The notes beneath the pieces were generated by a model. That model was not told the origin of the DNA. It saw only the letters and a program-made list of their open reading frames with translations, and did no database searches. From contig DDTQ01000006.1 of the NCBI GenBank assembly GCA_002344125.1, positions 185,614 through 249,613 on the forward strand: DNA of 64,000 nt, given 5' to 3'. Origin of the DNA: Ignavibacteria bacterium UBA2360. GTDB lineage: Bacteria; Bacteroidota; Ignavibacteria; Tepidaquicellales; OLB5. The position numbers and the translations under genes were made by a program. Shown here piece by piece: positions 16,840-25,018 of this stretch (positions are counted from its first letter, which is position 1; the number at the start of each line of letters is the position of its first letter).

Positions 16840-17859
16840 TTACCTGTTATCGGCGCTGCTTGTTGGCTGGTAAATCCCCATGCCGCCTTCGGCGGCTGCA
16901 AGGAAAATATAACCGCCTGAATAAAATATTCCTGTGGCGGAGCTGTTGGTCTGAATGTAACCAACCTTTGTTGGCGCAGTTGGACTAGATACATTTACAT
17001 TTTCAATGCCGTAAGTATTATCCGCGCAGAATACGTTGTTATTATTTGCGTAAACCGAAAGTATCTGCCCCGTGCCTGTGAATTTGGCCGTGTAAACCGG
17101 CGAAGCGGGATTATTAACATTCAATATCACCATTCCGTTGTAGGAATCAGCCACATACGCATAATTGGAATTCACAAATACATCATTAGCTGAGCCCGTT
17201 GTATTGAATATAGAAAGTATCTGCGGTGAAGAAGGATTGGCAACATTAACAATTGCAACACCGGTGTTGCCCGCTGCTGCGTAAAGGTAATTACTTGCAA
17301 TATACAGACCGTTAATATTGCCGCCAACTGATACTGTCGCAAGAAAAGTTGGCTGATTTGGCAGGTTAGAAATATCGTATATCTGCACCTGCCCTGATTC
17401 CAGGGCTATGTATGCCGTTCTTGTGGATTGATCAACGAACGCCGTGTTGACAAATCCCCCGATCTGAATTATCCCCACCGGATAAGGATTCGTTGGGTCA
17501 TCTATATCAACTATCACAAAACCGCTATTGTAATCGCTGATAAAAGCATAAAGATCGTTATTGATATAAGCTGCCGTTACATCGTTGGCGTATCCATCGG
17601 TGTTGTAAGCAGAAACTGAATCCGGCTGGTTTACCAGCGTTACGTCAACAATCTGCAAACCGTTAGTGCCATCTGCCAGGAGGGCGTAATTTCTGAAATT
17701 TATCGGCAGCACATAAACGCCGTTTGTAGAAGCATTTGTGCTGTAAACGCTGACAAGATTTATATTGGATGAATCAACCGGGGTAATGATACCGCTATCT
17801 TTGCAAGCCTGCAAAGATAACATGACTAAAATTGCCGCAGAAAATAGTAATGATCTCAT
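16840..17859 (-). CDS. LVIVD-repeat lipoprotein (beta-propeller-like)
   Basis: 339 aa. Lipoprotein signal with lipobox LSLQAC (Cys19). The rest is a series of ~42-45-residue repeats of the LVIVD type: NGLQIVDVT, GFVIVDIDDPTNP, GVAIVNVANPSSP, GMVILNVNNPASP and others, each with an N-D-V/A-Y-V strand, giving a predicted surface-exposed beta-propeller. Function unknown; such proteins are common in Ignavibacteria-type genomes as cell-surface proteins. Complete, starts at ATG 17859. Confidence 0.85.
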   Translation of the reverse strand: MRSLLFSAAILVMLSLQACKDSGIITPVDSSNINLVSVYSTNASTNGVYVLPINFRNYALLADGTNGLQIVDVTLVNQPDSVSAYNTDGYANDVTAAYINNDLYAFISDYNSGFVIVDIDDPTNPYPVGIIQIGGFVNTAFVDQSTRTAYIALESGQVQIYDISNLPNQPTFLATVSVGGNINGLYIASNYLYAAAGNTGVAIVNVANPSSPQILSIFNTTGSANDVFVNSNYAYVADSYNGMVILNVNNPASPVYTAKFTGTGQILSVYANNNNVFCADNTYGIENVNVSSPTAPTKVGYIQTNSSATGIFYSGGYIFLAAAEGGMGIYQPTSSADNR

Positions 17860-17980
17860 TAAGTAATTTTTAATTTTTAATTGCGGTAATTTATGGGAAT
17901 ATTATTGAAAAATTTATGCAAATAATGAGCCGTTATTGTAAATAATTGTACGTAAATTCCTGTGTAAAAATCATTTGTAT

Positions 17981-18559
17981 TCAGCTTAGATCAATTTTTA
18001 TATCATATTTATTAAGGAGTCCGAAAACACCCGGAATTGAAAATTTGGCCTTTTTGATCTTATTGATCTCCGGATCAATAATGTAATTCATAGATGTTCT
18101 GAGATCAGCTTTTTCCAGGTTTGTACTGCTGAAGACGGCGCCTTTGAGGTCACAATCGATCAATTCAGCGCCGGATAGATCGCAATTTGTAAGATCGGTA
18201 TCATGCATGCTGCAGGAATTGAAAATAGTTTTTTTGAGTGATGTTTTATAAAACGAAGAATCGTTGAGTATGCAGTTCTTAAAGCCCATTGAAAGCCCGA
18301 ATTGATTGCAATTTTCAAAACGAAGAGCAAGCATTTTGCTTTCATTGAAAGATACATCCCTGAGTGAGGTATTATTCAGCTTCGCCATACTCAAATCACA
18401 GCCGTCAAATTCACACTCAATAAATCTTGAATCAGCCAGGCTGCAATTTGAGAAATTGCATTTTACAAATGTGCACTGTTCATACTCACCGGCAGTAAAG
18501 CCATAAATTGAGAAATCAACTTCTTTGAACAATTTTTCGGATGTATATTTGTTTTCCAT
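17981..18559 (-). CDS. Pentapeptide-repeat protein
   Basis: 192 aa made largely of A(D/N)LxX-type repeats, for example NCSLADSRFIECEFDGCDLSMAKL and TDLTNCDLSGAELIDCDLKGA, which form a right-handed quadrilateral beta-helix. Some members (Qnr, MfpA) mimic DNA and protect gyrase, but most are uncharacterised and nothing here singles out that role. It has the Cys-rich form of the repeat. ATG at 18559, 8 bp after the methyltransferase stop; same operon as the methyltransferase and GNAT genes. Confidence 0.9.
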   Translation of the reverse strand: MENKYTSEKLFKEVDFSIYGFTAGEYEQCTFVKCNFSNCSLADSRFIECEFDGCDLSMAKLNNTSLRDVSFNESKMLALRFENCNQFGLSMGFKNCILNDSSFYKTSLKKTIFNSCSMHDTDLTNCDLSGAELIDCDLKGAVFSSTNLEKADLRTSMNYIIDPEINKIKKAKFSIPGVFGLLNKYDIKIDLS

Positions 18560-18567
18560 AGTTGAAA

Positions 18568-19368
18568 TTATTTATCTGCGAGGTACATTATTCTCGAGAG
18601 TCTTTTTTCATGGGAAAGGGTGTGAACCATATTGAAAAATCTCTGCAATCCTTCAAAAGTTTCGGAGTCTTCAATTTTGAGCAGCGTGTCTTTTCTTTTC
18701 CCGCGGGCGTTAAACCACTTCTGCGATACAGAGCTCATGTTTTCTGTAACATCCCGGGATTGTATAGCGGTGAATCCCGCAAGCTCGAGCAGCCGCTCAT
18801 TTTCGTTTAATGGTGTGAATAAAAAATAACCGATTGAGCTTCTCACTGCAATTTCTTCATTGGTCAATATTCCGGTTACTACAATTGGATCAGTATAAAG
18901 CAATTTTCCGCCCGGTTTGAGTACGCGGTAAATTTCTTTGAGAACCTTATCCCTGTTTTTCAGGTGATTGATAGCATCGATAGTGATAACGGTATCGAAT
19001 GAACCATCTTCAAACGGCAGGGGTTCTGAGGCATCGCCCTGCTGGAATTTCGTTTGGGCCGTTAGGCCGCTTGCCTCAGCAAGCTTCCGGGAATTATCCA
19101 CTCCGTTGCTGTCATACTCCAGACCCGTCAGATCGCAGCCGCATACTTTTACCATAAATGCGGCAGGCCCGCCGGAACCCGGCGCAATTTCAAGTACTGC
19201 GGAACCGGAGGTTAAACCAAGCAGCGAAAACATTTCGCGGTATTCATCCGCAGTAAGCCAGCTGTTTTGACCGATATCTTCGCCGAAAGTTTCTTCCCTT
19301 ATGGCTTTATATATTTCTTCGGAATAATTCTTGTATGTTCCCGGATATAATTTTACTTTTGATGTCAT
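18568..19368 (-). CDS. Class I SAM-dependent methyltransferase
   Basis: 266 aa. Motif I VLEIAPGSGGPAAF (about residues 58-71), motif II acidic residue in LTGLEYDSNGV, motif post-I QGDASEPLPFEDGSFDTVITIDAINH, and LKPGGKLLYTD for motif III. This is the Methyltransf_11/25 fold acting on small molecules or proteins; substrate unknown. ATG at 19368 overlaps the GNAT stop by 4 bp (ATGA), so translation is coupled. Confidence 0.9.
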   Translation of the reverse strand: MTSKVKLYPGTYKNYSEEIYKAIREETFGEDIGQNSWLTADEYREMFSLLGLTSGSAVLEIAPGSGGPAAFMVKVCGCDLTGLEYDSNGVDNSRKLAEASGLTAQTKFQQGDASEPLPFEDGSFDTVITIDAINHLKNRDKVLKEIYRVLKPGGKLLYTDPIVVTGILTNEEIAVRSSIGYFLFTPLNENERLLELAGFTAIQSRDVTENMSSVSQKWFNARGKRKDTLLKIEDSETFEGLQRFFNMVHTLSHEKRLSRIMYLADK

Positions 19369-19841
19369 TTGATATCGCTGTTTTTTCTATTGTCTAATTC
19401 TTTCAGGAAGCAAACGCTGTTTTCAATTCCAATATACTGAGCGTAGTTTGGAATGATTTTATATCCATTCTTTTTGTATAGGGCTATAGCTTCGGGCTGC
19501 CTTTTGCCTGTTTCCAGGGTACACTTTGTGTAGCCAAGCTCCAGTGCCCATTTTTCAAGTTCAGCAAGAACCAATGAGGCTATGCCTCTTGAGCGGAATT
19601 GCAGGGGAGTAAACATCCGCTTAACTTCCATGGTATCCGCTGAAAACTCTTTGATCGCTCCGCACCCTGCGGGGATCTTATCTTCAAACACAATGATAAC
19701 ATGCTTTATGGCATCAAGCTTATTAAACTGATTGTAAAACACCCGGTCCTGGCCATCACGCACGGCGAGATCGGAATTAAGCTGATCTACAAGTTCAAGA
19801 AATTGAGTATTTTCTGAATCCGTTCTTAAAATTTTAAACAA
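19365..19841 (-). CDS. GNAT-family N-acetyltransferase
   Basis: 158 aa. The acetyl-CoA binding core is the segment MEVKRMFTPLQFRSRGIASLVLAELEKWA with the Q/R-x-x-G-x-A pyrophosphate-binding pattern, followed by YTKCTLETGKRQPEAIALYKKNGYK. This arrangement is common in GNAT proteins acting on amines. Start is TTG at 19841. First gene of the GNAT-methyltransferase-pentapeptide unit, 18 bp after the small membrane protein. Confidence 0.88.
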   Translation of the reverse strand: MFKILRTDSENTQFLELVDQLNSDLAVRDGQDRVFYNQFNKLDAIKHVIIVFEDKIPAGCGAIKEFSADTMEVKRMFTPLQFRSRGIASLVLAELEKWALELGYTKCTLETGKRQPEAIALYKKNGYKIIPNYAQYIGIENSVCFLKELDNRKNSDIK

Positions 19842-19859
19842 ACTTAAATTTACTTAAAT

Positions 19860-20198
19860 TTATGAATATATTCGGTATGACAAAATTGCTAAAGCAATTA
19901 ATACAATAACTGAATAAATTCTTTTGTTGTACTTCGCAAGCCAGTGCGGGAGGTAAATATCGAAATTAGCCCGGTCGGAATCAGAATACTTCTCAGCAAG
20001 CAGAGTGACAGGGCAAACGCTTCTGAATACGAGCAATATTAAAACTTCAAATCCTATGAGACAGAGGCAAATCCAAACCCAGTGATCTATCTTATTGATA
20101 ATGACAGCGTATAGTAGGTAAAATATCACAATATTAAAAAATACCCAGATCACTGTGTGGAGAATTTTTACAAGTACCAGCTTGGTATTATCGGTCAT
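19860..20198 (-). CDS. Small membrane protein (DUF2784-like guess)
   Basis: 112 aa with three hydrophobic segments: residues ~9-31 (KILHTVIWVFFNIVIFYLLY), ~38-58 and ~92-110. Between the second and third is FRSVCPVTLLAEKYSD, reminiscent of the Cys-Pro-Leu/Val-Thr motif in DUF2784 membrane proteins, but the match is from memory of the motif only. Inner membrane. ATG at 20198. Followed by the GNAT gene after 18 bp. Confidence 0.65.
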   Translation of the reverse strand: MTDNTKLVLVKILHTVIWVFFNIVIFYLLYAVIINKIDHWVWICLCLIGFEVLILLVFRSVCPVTLLAEKYSDSDRANFDIYLPHWLAKYNKRIYSVIVLIALAILSYRIYS

Positions 20199-20301
20199 TG
20201 ATATTTTGTATGCAAAATAAACACAAATATACTGAATGAAGAGATTTATTTGTATGTAATATGATTAGTTTCCGGGAGGTAACTCCAAATACCACGCTGT
20301 G

Positions 20302-20325
20302 ACGTCAGGTCTTACGACCTGACGT
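20302..20325. terminator. 10-bp perfect hairpin ACGTCAGGTC
   Basis: ACGTCAGGTC at 20302-20311 pairs perfectly with GACCTGACGT at 20316-20325 around TTAC, followed by TATTTTT on the + strand. It lies between the radical SAM gene (whose stop is at 20393) and the small membrane protein, both on the - strand. It may end the radical SAM transcript or be a dispersed hairpin; a second perfect hairpin is 27 bp away. Confidence 0.5.
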
Positions 20326-20352
20326 TATTTTTAAGTGTATCAACGATTTTAA

Positions 20353-20376
20353 GTGTCGGGACGAAAGTCCCGACAC
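20353..20376 (-). terminator. 10-bp perfect hairpin GTGTCGGGAC
   Basis: GTGTCGGGAC at 20353-20362 pairs with GTCCCGACAC at 20367-20376 around the tetraloop GAAA (GNRA type on the + strand). It begins 17 bp after the end of the - strand radical SAM gene, the expected place for a terminator, though there is only a modest T run on that strand. A related stem, GTCGGG/CCCGAC, is found near 25976-25996. Confidence 0.5.
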
Positions 20377-20392
20377 CATGAGTGTGGAATGT

Positions 20393-21481
20393 TTAAAACA
20401 GTTCGCCCTGCGTTTTATCCAGCGGCGGAACGCGGAAAATATCTTTGCGGGTTGGTGAGTGCTCCTTATTCAATCCGTACTTATTGCACATTTTTCTGAA
20501 CAAGTCGTGAATGTGCTCGGCGTAAACGCCTTCACCTGAAAATCGTTTGCCCCAATCAGCGTTGGATAGCTCTCCATTTCTTATTTCGTGAATGCGGGTT
20601 ATTATCCTGGATGCTTTCTCGGGGTAAACGCGTTTAAGCCATTCATCGAAGAGTGCCTTAACGGAGTAGGGCAGCCTCAGCATTACTCTGCCCGCGGTTT
20701 TCGCGCCGCGCTCCGCGGCTGCTTGCAGGATAGCAGGTATTTCTTCGTCATTCAAACCGGGGATTATGGGCGCAACATTTACCCCAACCGGAATTCCCGC
20801 CGCCGCTAATTTTTCGAGGGTCTCAAGTCTTTTGGCGGGAACGGAAGTACGCGGCTCCATTTTCCGCGAGAGCTCACGCTTCAGCGTGGTGATGCTTATC
20901 ACAGCATTTACAAGCTTTAGCTTTGCAAGTTCACTTAGTATATCAATATCACGCTGTATGAGCGCGTTTTTTGTAATTACGCCAACTTGATTGCGGAACT
21001 CCAGGAACACTTTTAAGCATTCACGGGTAGTTCCAAGCTTGCGCTCAATTGGCTGATAACAATCAGTGTTACCCGAAAACATAATTGTTTGCGGCACCCA
21101 TGACTTTTTGCGGAACGCTTCTTCAAGCAATTTCGCGGCATCACGTTTTACCATGATCTTGGTTTCGAAATCCAGTCCGGCTGAAAAACCCAGGTACTCA
21201 TGCGTGGGTCTTGCATAACAATATATACACCCATGCTCACAGCCTCGGTACGGATTTATACTGTAATCAAACCCTAAGTCAGGGGAATCATTTTTGGCAA
21301 GTATAGATTTACTGTTATCGTTGTAGAATTTGGTTTTGATACGAACCAGCTCGGGGTCCTGATCAAAATATTCATCAAACGTGCTGAGGTCGTAATCAAT
21401 ATCCAGCTGCTCAAAGCGGTTCTTTGTATTAATGCCAGAGCCTCGAGATTTAAGATCGATATGTTTTTGTGATTCGTTCAT
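20393..21481 (-). CDS. PA0069-type radical SAM protein (SPL-like)
   Basis: 362 aa. The segment INPYRGCEHGCIYCYARPTHEYLG holds the CxxxCxxC cluster (Cys81, Cys85, Cys88) for the 4Fe-4S centre, with the extended RGCxHGCxYCYAR context shared by the spore-photoproduct-lyase-like PA0069 family. Then SGNTDCYQPIERKLGTTR and a TIM-barrel continuation. Biochemical role is not established in the family. Standalone gene with ATG at 21481, flanked by hairpins downstream and a palindromic element upstream. Confidence 0.9.
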   Translation of the reverse strand: MNESQKHIDLKSRGSGINTKNRFEQLDIDYDLSTFDEYFDQDPELVRIKTKFYNDNSKSILAKNDSPDLGFDYSINPYRGCEHGCIYCYARPTHEYLGFSAGLDFETKIMVKRDAAKLLEEAFRKKSWVPQTIMFSGNTDCYQPIERKLGTTRECLKVFLEFRNQVGVITKNALIQRDIDILSELAKLKLVNAVISITTLKRELSRKMEPRTSVPAKRLETLEKLAAAGIPVGVNVAPIIPGLNDEEIPAILQAAAERGAKTAGRVMLRLPYSVKALFDEWLKRVYPEKASRIITRIHEIRNGELSNADWGKRFSGEGVYAEHIHDLFRKMCNKYGLNKEHSPTRKDIFRVPPLDKTQGELF

Positions 21482-21491
21482 GTGTGATTAC

Positions 21492-21632
21492 CCTCACCCC
21501 CTAACCCCTCTACTTAGAAACAAGTCCTTCGGCCCATGGGGAGAGGGGAGCAAAGTCCCAAAGCTTGAGGTCATTTCCCCCCTCTCCTGTTAGGAGAACT
21601 GCAACGGCAGTCGGGTGGGCAGGGGGGTGAGG
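21492..21632. repeat. Palindromic C/G-rich element
   Basis: CCTCACCCCC at 21492-21501 pairs with GGGGGTGAGG at 21623-21632, and inside, GGAGAGGGG near 21540-21548 pairs with CCCCTCTCC near 21578-21586. It also contains CTGCAACGGCAGTCGGG, the reverse complement of a motif in repeat copy C at 4284-4299. No credible gene in 21482-21790; the frame drawn across it is built from the repeat. Confidence 0.65.
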
Positions 21633-21791
21633 TCGCCTTTTATCATTCACTGAATTTAATATGCTGAAAACTTTTAAGCAAATCATTGGATGATACTTTT
21701 TCATAAAGGTTGTAAAATCATAACGAAAAAATTGTGCCAGCTATATAAAAAAAGGGATTGAATGAAATTGTTAGAAAATGCATATTTGTGG

Positions 21792-21864
21792 GCATCCTTA
21801 GCTCAGTTGGTAGAGCAAATGACTCTTAATCATTAGGCCTGGGGTTCGAGTCCCCAAGGATGCA
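21792..21864 (+). tRNA. tRNA-Lys (CTT)
   Basis: 73 nt. Acceptor GCATCCT pairs with AGGATGC; D-arm GCTC-AGTTGGTA-GAGC; anticodon arm AATGA-CTCTTAA-TCATT gives anticodon CTT (Lys); T-arm TGGGG-TTCGAGT-CCCCA. Discriminator A; CCA is not encoded. All stems are intact. Confidence 0.97.
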
Positions 21865-21903
21865 CTAAACTATTATTTTCATAAACATCAAATTTTTAAT
21901 AAT

Positions 21904-22275
21904 ATGGAAATGAAGCTTGAATTGGTTATAGTCCCTGTAAGTGATGTTGACAGGGCTAAATCATTTTACGCCGATAAGGTTGGCTTTAACGCTGATCATG
22001 ATCACACAATAAAGCCGGGGTTACGGTTTGTTCAGCTCACACCGCCCGGATCGGGCTGCTCAATTGCAGTGGGTGAGGGGTTAACGGAAATGGAGCCGGG
22101 TTCGCTTAAAGGGCTGCAGATGGTTGTTAAAGATGCCGAAGCCGCACGGGAGCTGCTGGTTACGAACGGCGTTAATGCAAGTGAAGTTGAGGTTTACCCT
22201 TGGGGCTCATTTACATATTTCTCTGATCCCGACGGCAATACATGGTCAGTTCAGCAGCTTCCGCCGAAGCCGTAA
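21904..22275 (+). CDS. VOC (glyoxalase/bleomycin-resistance fold) protein
   Basis: 123 aa. Two beta-alpha-beta-beta-beta modules: LELVIVPVSDVDRAKSFYADKVGFNADHDHTI and LKGLQMVVKDAEAARELLVTNGV, ending FTYFSDPDGNTWSVQQL, the standard VOC finish. Metal ligands are not obvious from a single sequence. Substrate unknown. ATG 21904 (a second ATG at 21910 is possible). 39 bp after tRNA-Lys. Confidence 0.9.
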   Translation: MEMKLELVIVPVSDVDRAKSFYADKVGFNADHDHTIKPGLRFVQLTPPGSGCSIAVGEGLTEMEPGSLKGLQMVVKDAEAARELLVTNGVNASEVEVYPWGSFTYFSDPDGNTWSVQQLPPKP

Positions 22276-22352
22276 AGAAGTATAGTTATCTATTTGATTT
22301 TCGTTTTCTGATTCACCAAAATCCATCTATTCTTTAAATAATTCATTAGATT

Positions 22353-24041
22353 ATTAAAAAGATAATACCAATTAAAAGCCTTTTAGCAGCGGGAAGCGTT
22401 CTTCTCGCTGTTTTTTTATTTCTGTTTTCAGCGGGCTGCGCCAAAAAAGAGAGCTCTGAAAAGATCTTCAGGTATAACGAGCCTAACGGCATCGAGAGCC
22501 TTGATCCCATTACCTGCAACAACTATCCCGCACTTCATGTGCTGATAAATACATGTGAGGGACTTGTTGAGTACGACAAAGAAGCGAAGCTTCAGCCGCT
22601 CATAGCCAAAAGCTATGATGTATCACCAGACGGCAAAACGTACACTTTCCATTTGCGCGGCGATGTATTTTTCCATGATGATAACTGTTTCCCGGATGGT
22701 AAGGGTCGTAAGGTTACCGCAAGTGATTTTAAATACTGCTATGAGCGTGTGTGTGACCCCAGGGCAAAAACGCGCGGCTTATGGGTCTATAGAGATAAGG
22801 TCGACGGTGCTGAAGAGTTCGCCGCAGCGCCGGATAAAGTAAAGGGTATAACCGGATTCATTGCGCAGGATGATTCAACTTTTATAATTAAGCTGGTTCA
22901 GCCATTTGCGCCTTTTTTGAGCATACTTACCATGCCGTACGGTTATGTCTATCCGCGCGAAGCGGTTGAAATGTACAAGGAAGATTTTGGATTCAGGATA
23001 GTAGGAACGGGTCCATATAGATTTGTTAAATGGGATGTTGATAAGGAACTTGCCTGCGCGCGCAACGAAAATTATTGGGCTAAGGATAAAGATGGCGGCG
23101 CGCTTCCAAAGATCGATGGATTCAGCGTATCGTTTATCCGAAGTCCCGAAACTGAATTCCTTGATTTCAAAGAGGGCAGACTGGATTTCCAGAAGCCTTC
23201 AATTGATGTGTTTGGGTTGATAACTGATGATAAGGGCGAGCTGAAACCGGAGTATAACTTTGAACTAATTAAGCAGCCATATTTGAATACGGTGTATCTT
23301 GGTACAATGCTGAATGTGAAGATGGAAGGCGGGAGTGCAAATCCAATGGCGGAAAATAAAAAGCTGAGACAGGCTATCAACTACGCAATTGACCGTGAAA
23401 AGATATGTAAATTTATCCTGAAGAACAAAGGAACCCCGGGTGTTAACGGTCCGCTGCCGGTTGGAATGCCTGGATACTCACAGGATGTTAAAGGGTACAG
23501 CTACGATAAACAGAAGGCAATTGAACTGCTTAAGGAAGCGGGCTATCCTGAAGGTAAAGGGTTAACGTTAAAGCTGGTGTATCACAACGATGAATCACAG
23601 CGTGAGCTGTGCGAAGCGTTACAGGCGCAGCTGAAGGAAATTGGTGTGAACCTGCAGATTGAGGAGATGCTCGGTGCTACGCACCGCTCCGCGCAGAATG
23701 AAGGCAAGCTGGGCTTCTGGCGCGCCAATTGGGGCGCTGATTATTACGACCCCGAAAATTATTACGCGCTGTTTTACAGTAAGAATGAAACACCCGTTGG
23801 CCCGAATACATCGCATTATAAAAATCCTAAGGTTGATTCATTGTACGAACTTGGCTTGAAGCTCACAGATTACAGTGAGCGCATGAAAGTTTATAACGAG
23901 ATCGATAAGCAGGTGTTTGAAGATTCACCCTGGATAATTGTATATTATAATAAGTATATTTACCTGAAGCAGAAGCGCGTTCAAGGGATGTATGTTGACG
24001 GGCTGGGGATAATTAATTTGAAGTATTGTGAGATAGATTAG
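22353..24041 (+). CDS. Oligopeptide ABC transporter substrate-binding lipoprotein, ATT start
   Basis: About 562 aa. From GTG 22539 the protein would lack its N-terminus, but the frame is open upstream to a TAG at 22347 and encodes a perfect lipoprotein signal: KKIIPIKSLLAAGSVLLA, a hydrophobic core, then lipobox FSAGC and FRYNEPNGIESLDP, the usual mature start of the SBP_bac_5 family. The only sensible start is ATT at 22353 (or 22350), a rare non-AUG codon. Family features follow: VEYDKEAKLQPLIAKSYDVSPDGKTYTFHLR, ATYxREN-like ARNENYWAKD, and LRQAINYAIDRE. Periplasmic, lipid-anchored capture of peptides for a DppBCDF-type importer; no permease or ATPase is nearby. Confidence 0.85.
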   Translation: MKKIIPIKSLLAAGSVLLAVFLFLFSAGCAKKESSEKIFRYNEPNGIESLDPITCNNYPALHVLINTCEGLVEYDKEAKLQPLIAKSYDVSPDGKTYTFHLRGDVFFHDDNCFPDGKGRKVTASDFKYCYERVCDPRAKTRGLWVYRDKVDGAEEFAAAPDKVKGITGFIAQDDSTFIIKLVQPFAPFLSILTMPYGYVYPREAVEMYKEDFGFRIVGTGPYRFVKWDVDKELACARNENYWAKDKDGGALPKIDGFSVSFIRSPETEFLDFKEGRLDFQKPSIDVFGLITDDKGELKPEYNFELIKQPYLNTVYLGTMLNVKMEGGSANPMAENKKLRQAINYAIDREKICKFILKNKGTPGVNGPLPVGMPGYSQDVKGYSYDKQKAIELLKEAGYPEGKGLTLKLVYHNDESQRELCEALQAQLKEIGVNLQIEEMLGATHRSAQNEGKLGFWRANWGADYYDPENYYALFYSKNETPVGPNTSHYKNPKVDSLYELGLKLTDYSERMKVYNEIDKQVFEDSPWIIVYYNKYIYLKQKRVQGMYVDGLGIINLKYCEID

Positions 24042-24059
24042 TATTATTTGTAGTTGTAG

Positions 24060-24080
24060 AGACGACCCGGTGGGTCGTCT
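24060..24080 (+). terminator. Hairpin after the peptide-binding gene
   Basis: AGACGACCC at 24060-24068 pairs with GGGTCGTCT at 24072-24080 around GGT, 18 bp after the stop, followed by AAAATTAAC rather than a T run. A strong 9-bp stem in the right position for a terminator, but it may instead belong to the dispersed hairpins of this genome. Confidence 0.45.
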
Positions 24081-24134
24081 AAAATTAACAAAGCATAAAG
24101 ATATTTAAAAAGTTTGGTTAAATTAAAAATAGAG

Positions 24135-24154
24135 ATTCCCGCTTTCGCGGGAAT
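24135..24154. repeat. Leader hairpin ATTCCCGC/GCGGGAAT, copy 2
   Basis: Perfect 8-bp stem with loop TTTC, preceded by GAG and ending exactly 9 nt before the marC ATG at 24164. Identical stem and identical spacing to the hairpin at 4559-4578. Confidence 0.75.
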
Positions 24155-24163
24155 GTGGTAAAA

Positions 24164-24790
24164 ATGGCAATAACAGATATTTTAACATTTACGGGAATTG
24201 CATTCAGCGTGCTGTTTCCGCTTATCAATCCGATTGGGGGAGTGCCGGCTTTTTCGGGACTGACAGCACACGATACCCCGGACTTCCGAAGGACGCAGGC
24301 GCGGAAGATATCGGTGAATGTGTTTATTATTCTCATAACCTTTCTGCTGATAGGCAAGTTACTGCTTGAGCTGTTCGGAATCTCGCTGGGTGTGCTTGAG
24401 ATCGCGGGTGGACTCATAGTAGCAAACACGGGCTGGCAGATGGTGAATTCAAAACCTGATGATGAAAAACAGAACACTGCCAAGGTACAGAACGTGGATA
24501 TTTCATTTATGCCTATGGCAATGCCTATACTCAGCGGTCCGGGCGCAATCGGCGCCGTGATCGGTATGTCAACAAATGCCAAACAGATTGAAGATTACAT
24601 AGGGTTTGTGATAGGGATAACAGGCATAGGATTGGTAACATATCTATTCCTTATAGCTTCAATTCCGTTAATGAAAAAACTCGGCTCAACCGGTATAAAT
24701 GTGTTAACAAGGATGATGGGATTCTTTATTCTGGCAATTGCGGTGAATTTGGTTTATAAGGGGATAATTTCTTTAAGTAAAGCGGGTTGA
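24164..24790 (+). CDS. MarC-family integral membrane protein
   Basis: 208 aa from ATG 24164 (a GTG at 24155 lies inside the leader next to a hairpin and is less likely). Six hydrophobic segments. Family motifs: FSVLFPLINPIGGVPAFSGLT at the N-terminus and the internal MPMAMPILSGPGAIGAVIG, the repeated N/G-P-I signature of MarC/UPF0056. Inner membrane; despite the name, a role in multiple antibiotic resistance is not established. Monocistronic, with a hairpin leader. Confidence 0.9.
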   Translation: MAITDILTFTGIAFSVLFPLINPIGGVPAFSGLTAHDTPDFRRTQARKISVNVFIILITFLLIGKLLLELFGISLGVLEIAGGLIVANTGWQMVNSKPDDEKQNTAKVQNVDISFMPMAMPILSGPGAIGAVIGMSTNAKQIEDYIGFVIGITGIGLVTYLFLIASIPLMKKLGSTGINVLTRMMGFFILAIAVNLVYKGIISLSKAG

Positions 24791-24890
24791 AGCTGAACTA
24801 ATTAATAAGAGAAGACAAACCCCCATTGTAGATTATCGAAAGTCAGAATATTTGATCGATCGCGGATCAATGAGTATGGAAGTTCATCTA

Positions 24891-24914
24891 CCCCCCTTCA
24901 AAAACGAAGGGGGG
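24891..24914 (+). terminator. C6TTC hairpin between marC and ppx/gppA
   Basis: CCCCCCTTC at 24891-24899 pairs with GAAGGGGGG at 24906-24914, followed by ATTTTATAA. It lies between convergent genes and could terminate both; the same hairpin type is at 3201-3221. The remainder of 24791-25018 shows no gene. Confidence 0.5.
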
Positions 24915-25018
24915 ATTTTATAATATAAAAAATGTGCTTTTCTTTGTGCCTTCGTGCCTTTGTAAAAGTCTTTCAACTGCCTTACAGAGCAAATTCGAAT
25001 GAAGGTTTTATTTTTGAT

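Noticed and set aside
16548..16988. 146-aa + strand frame over the glgB start
   Set aside because: Antisense to the acidic N-terminal extension of GlgB; Ser-rich shadow.
21510..21704. 64-aa frame before tRNA-Lys
   Set aside because: Built from the palindromic C/G-rich repeat element.
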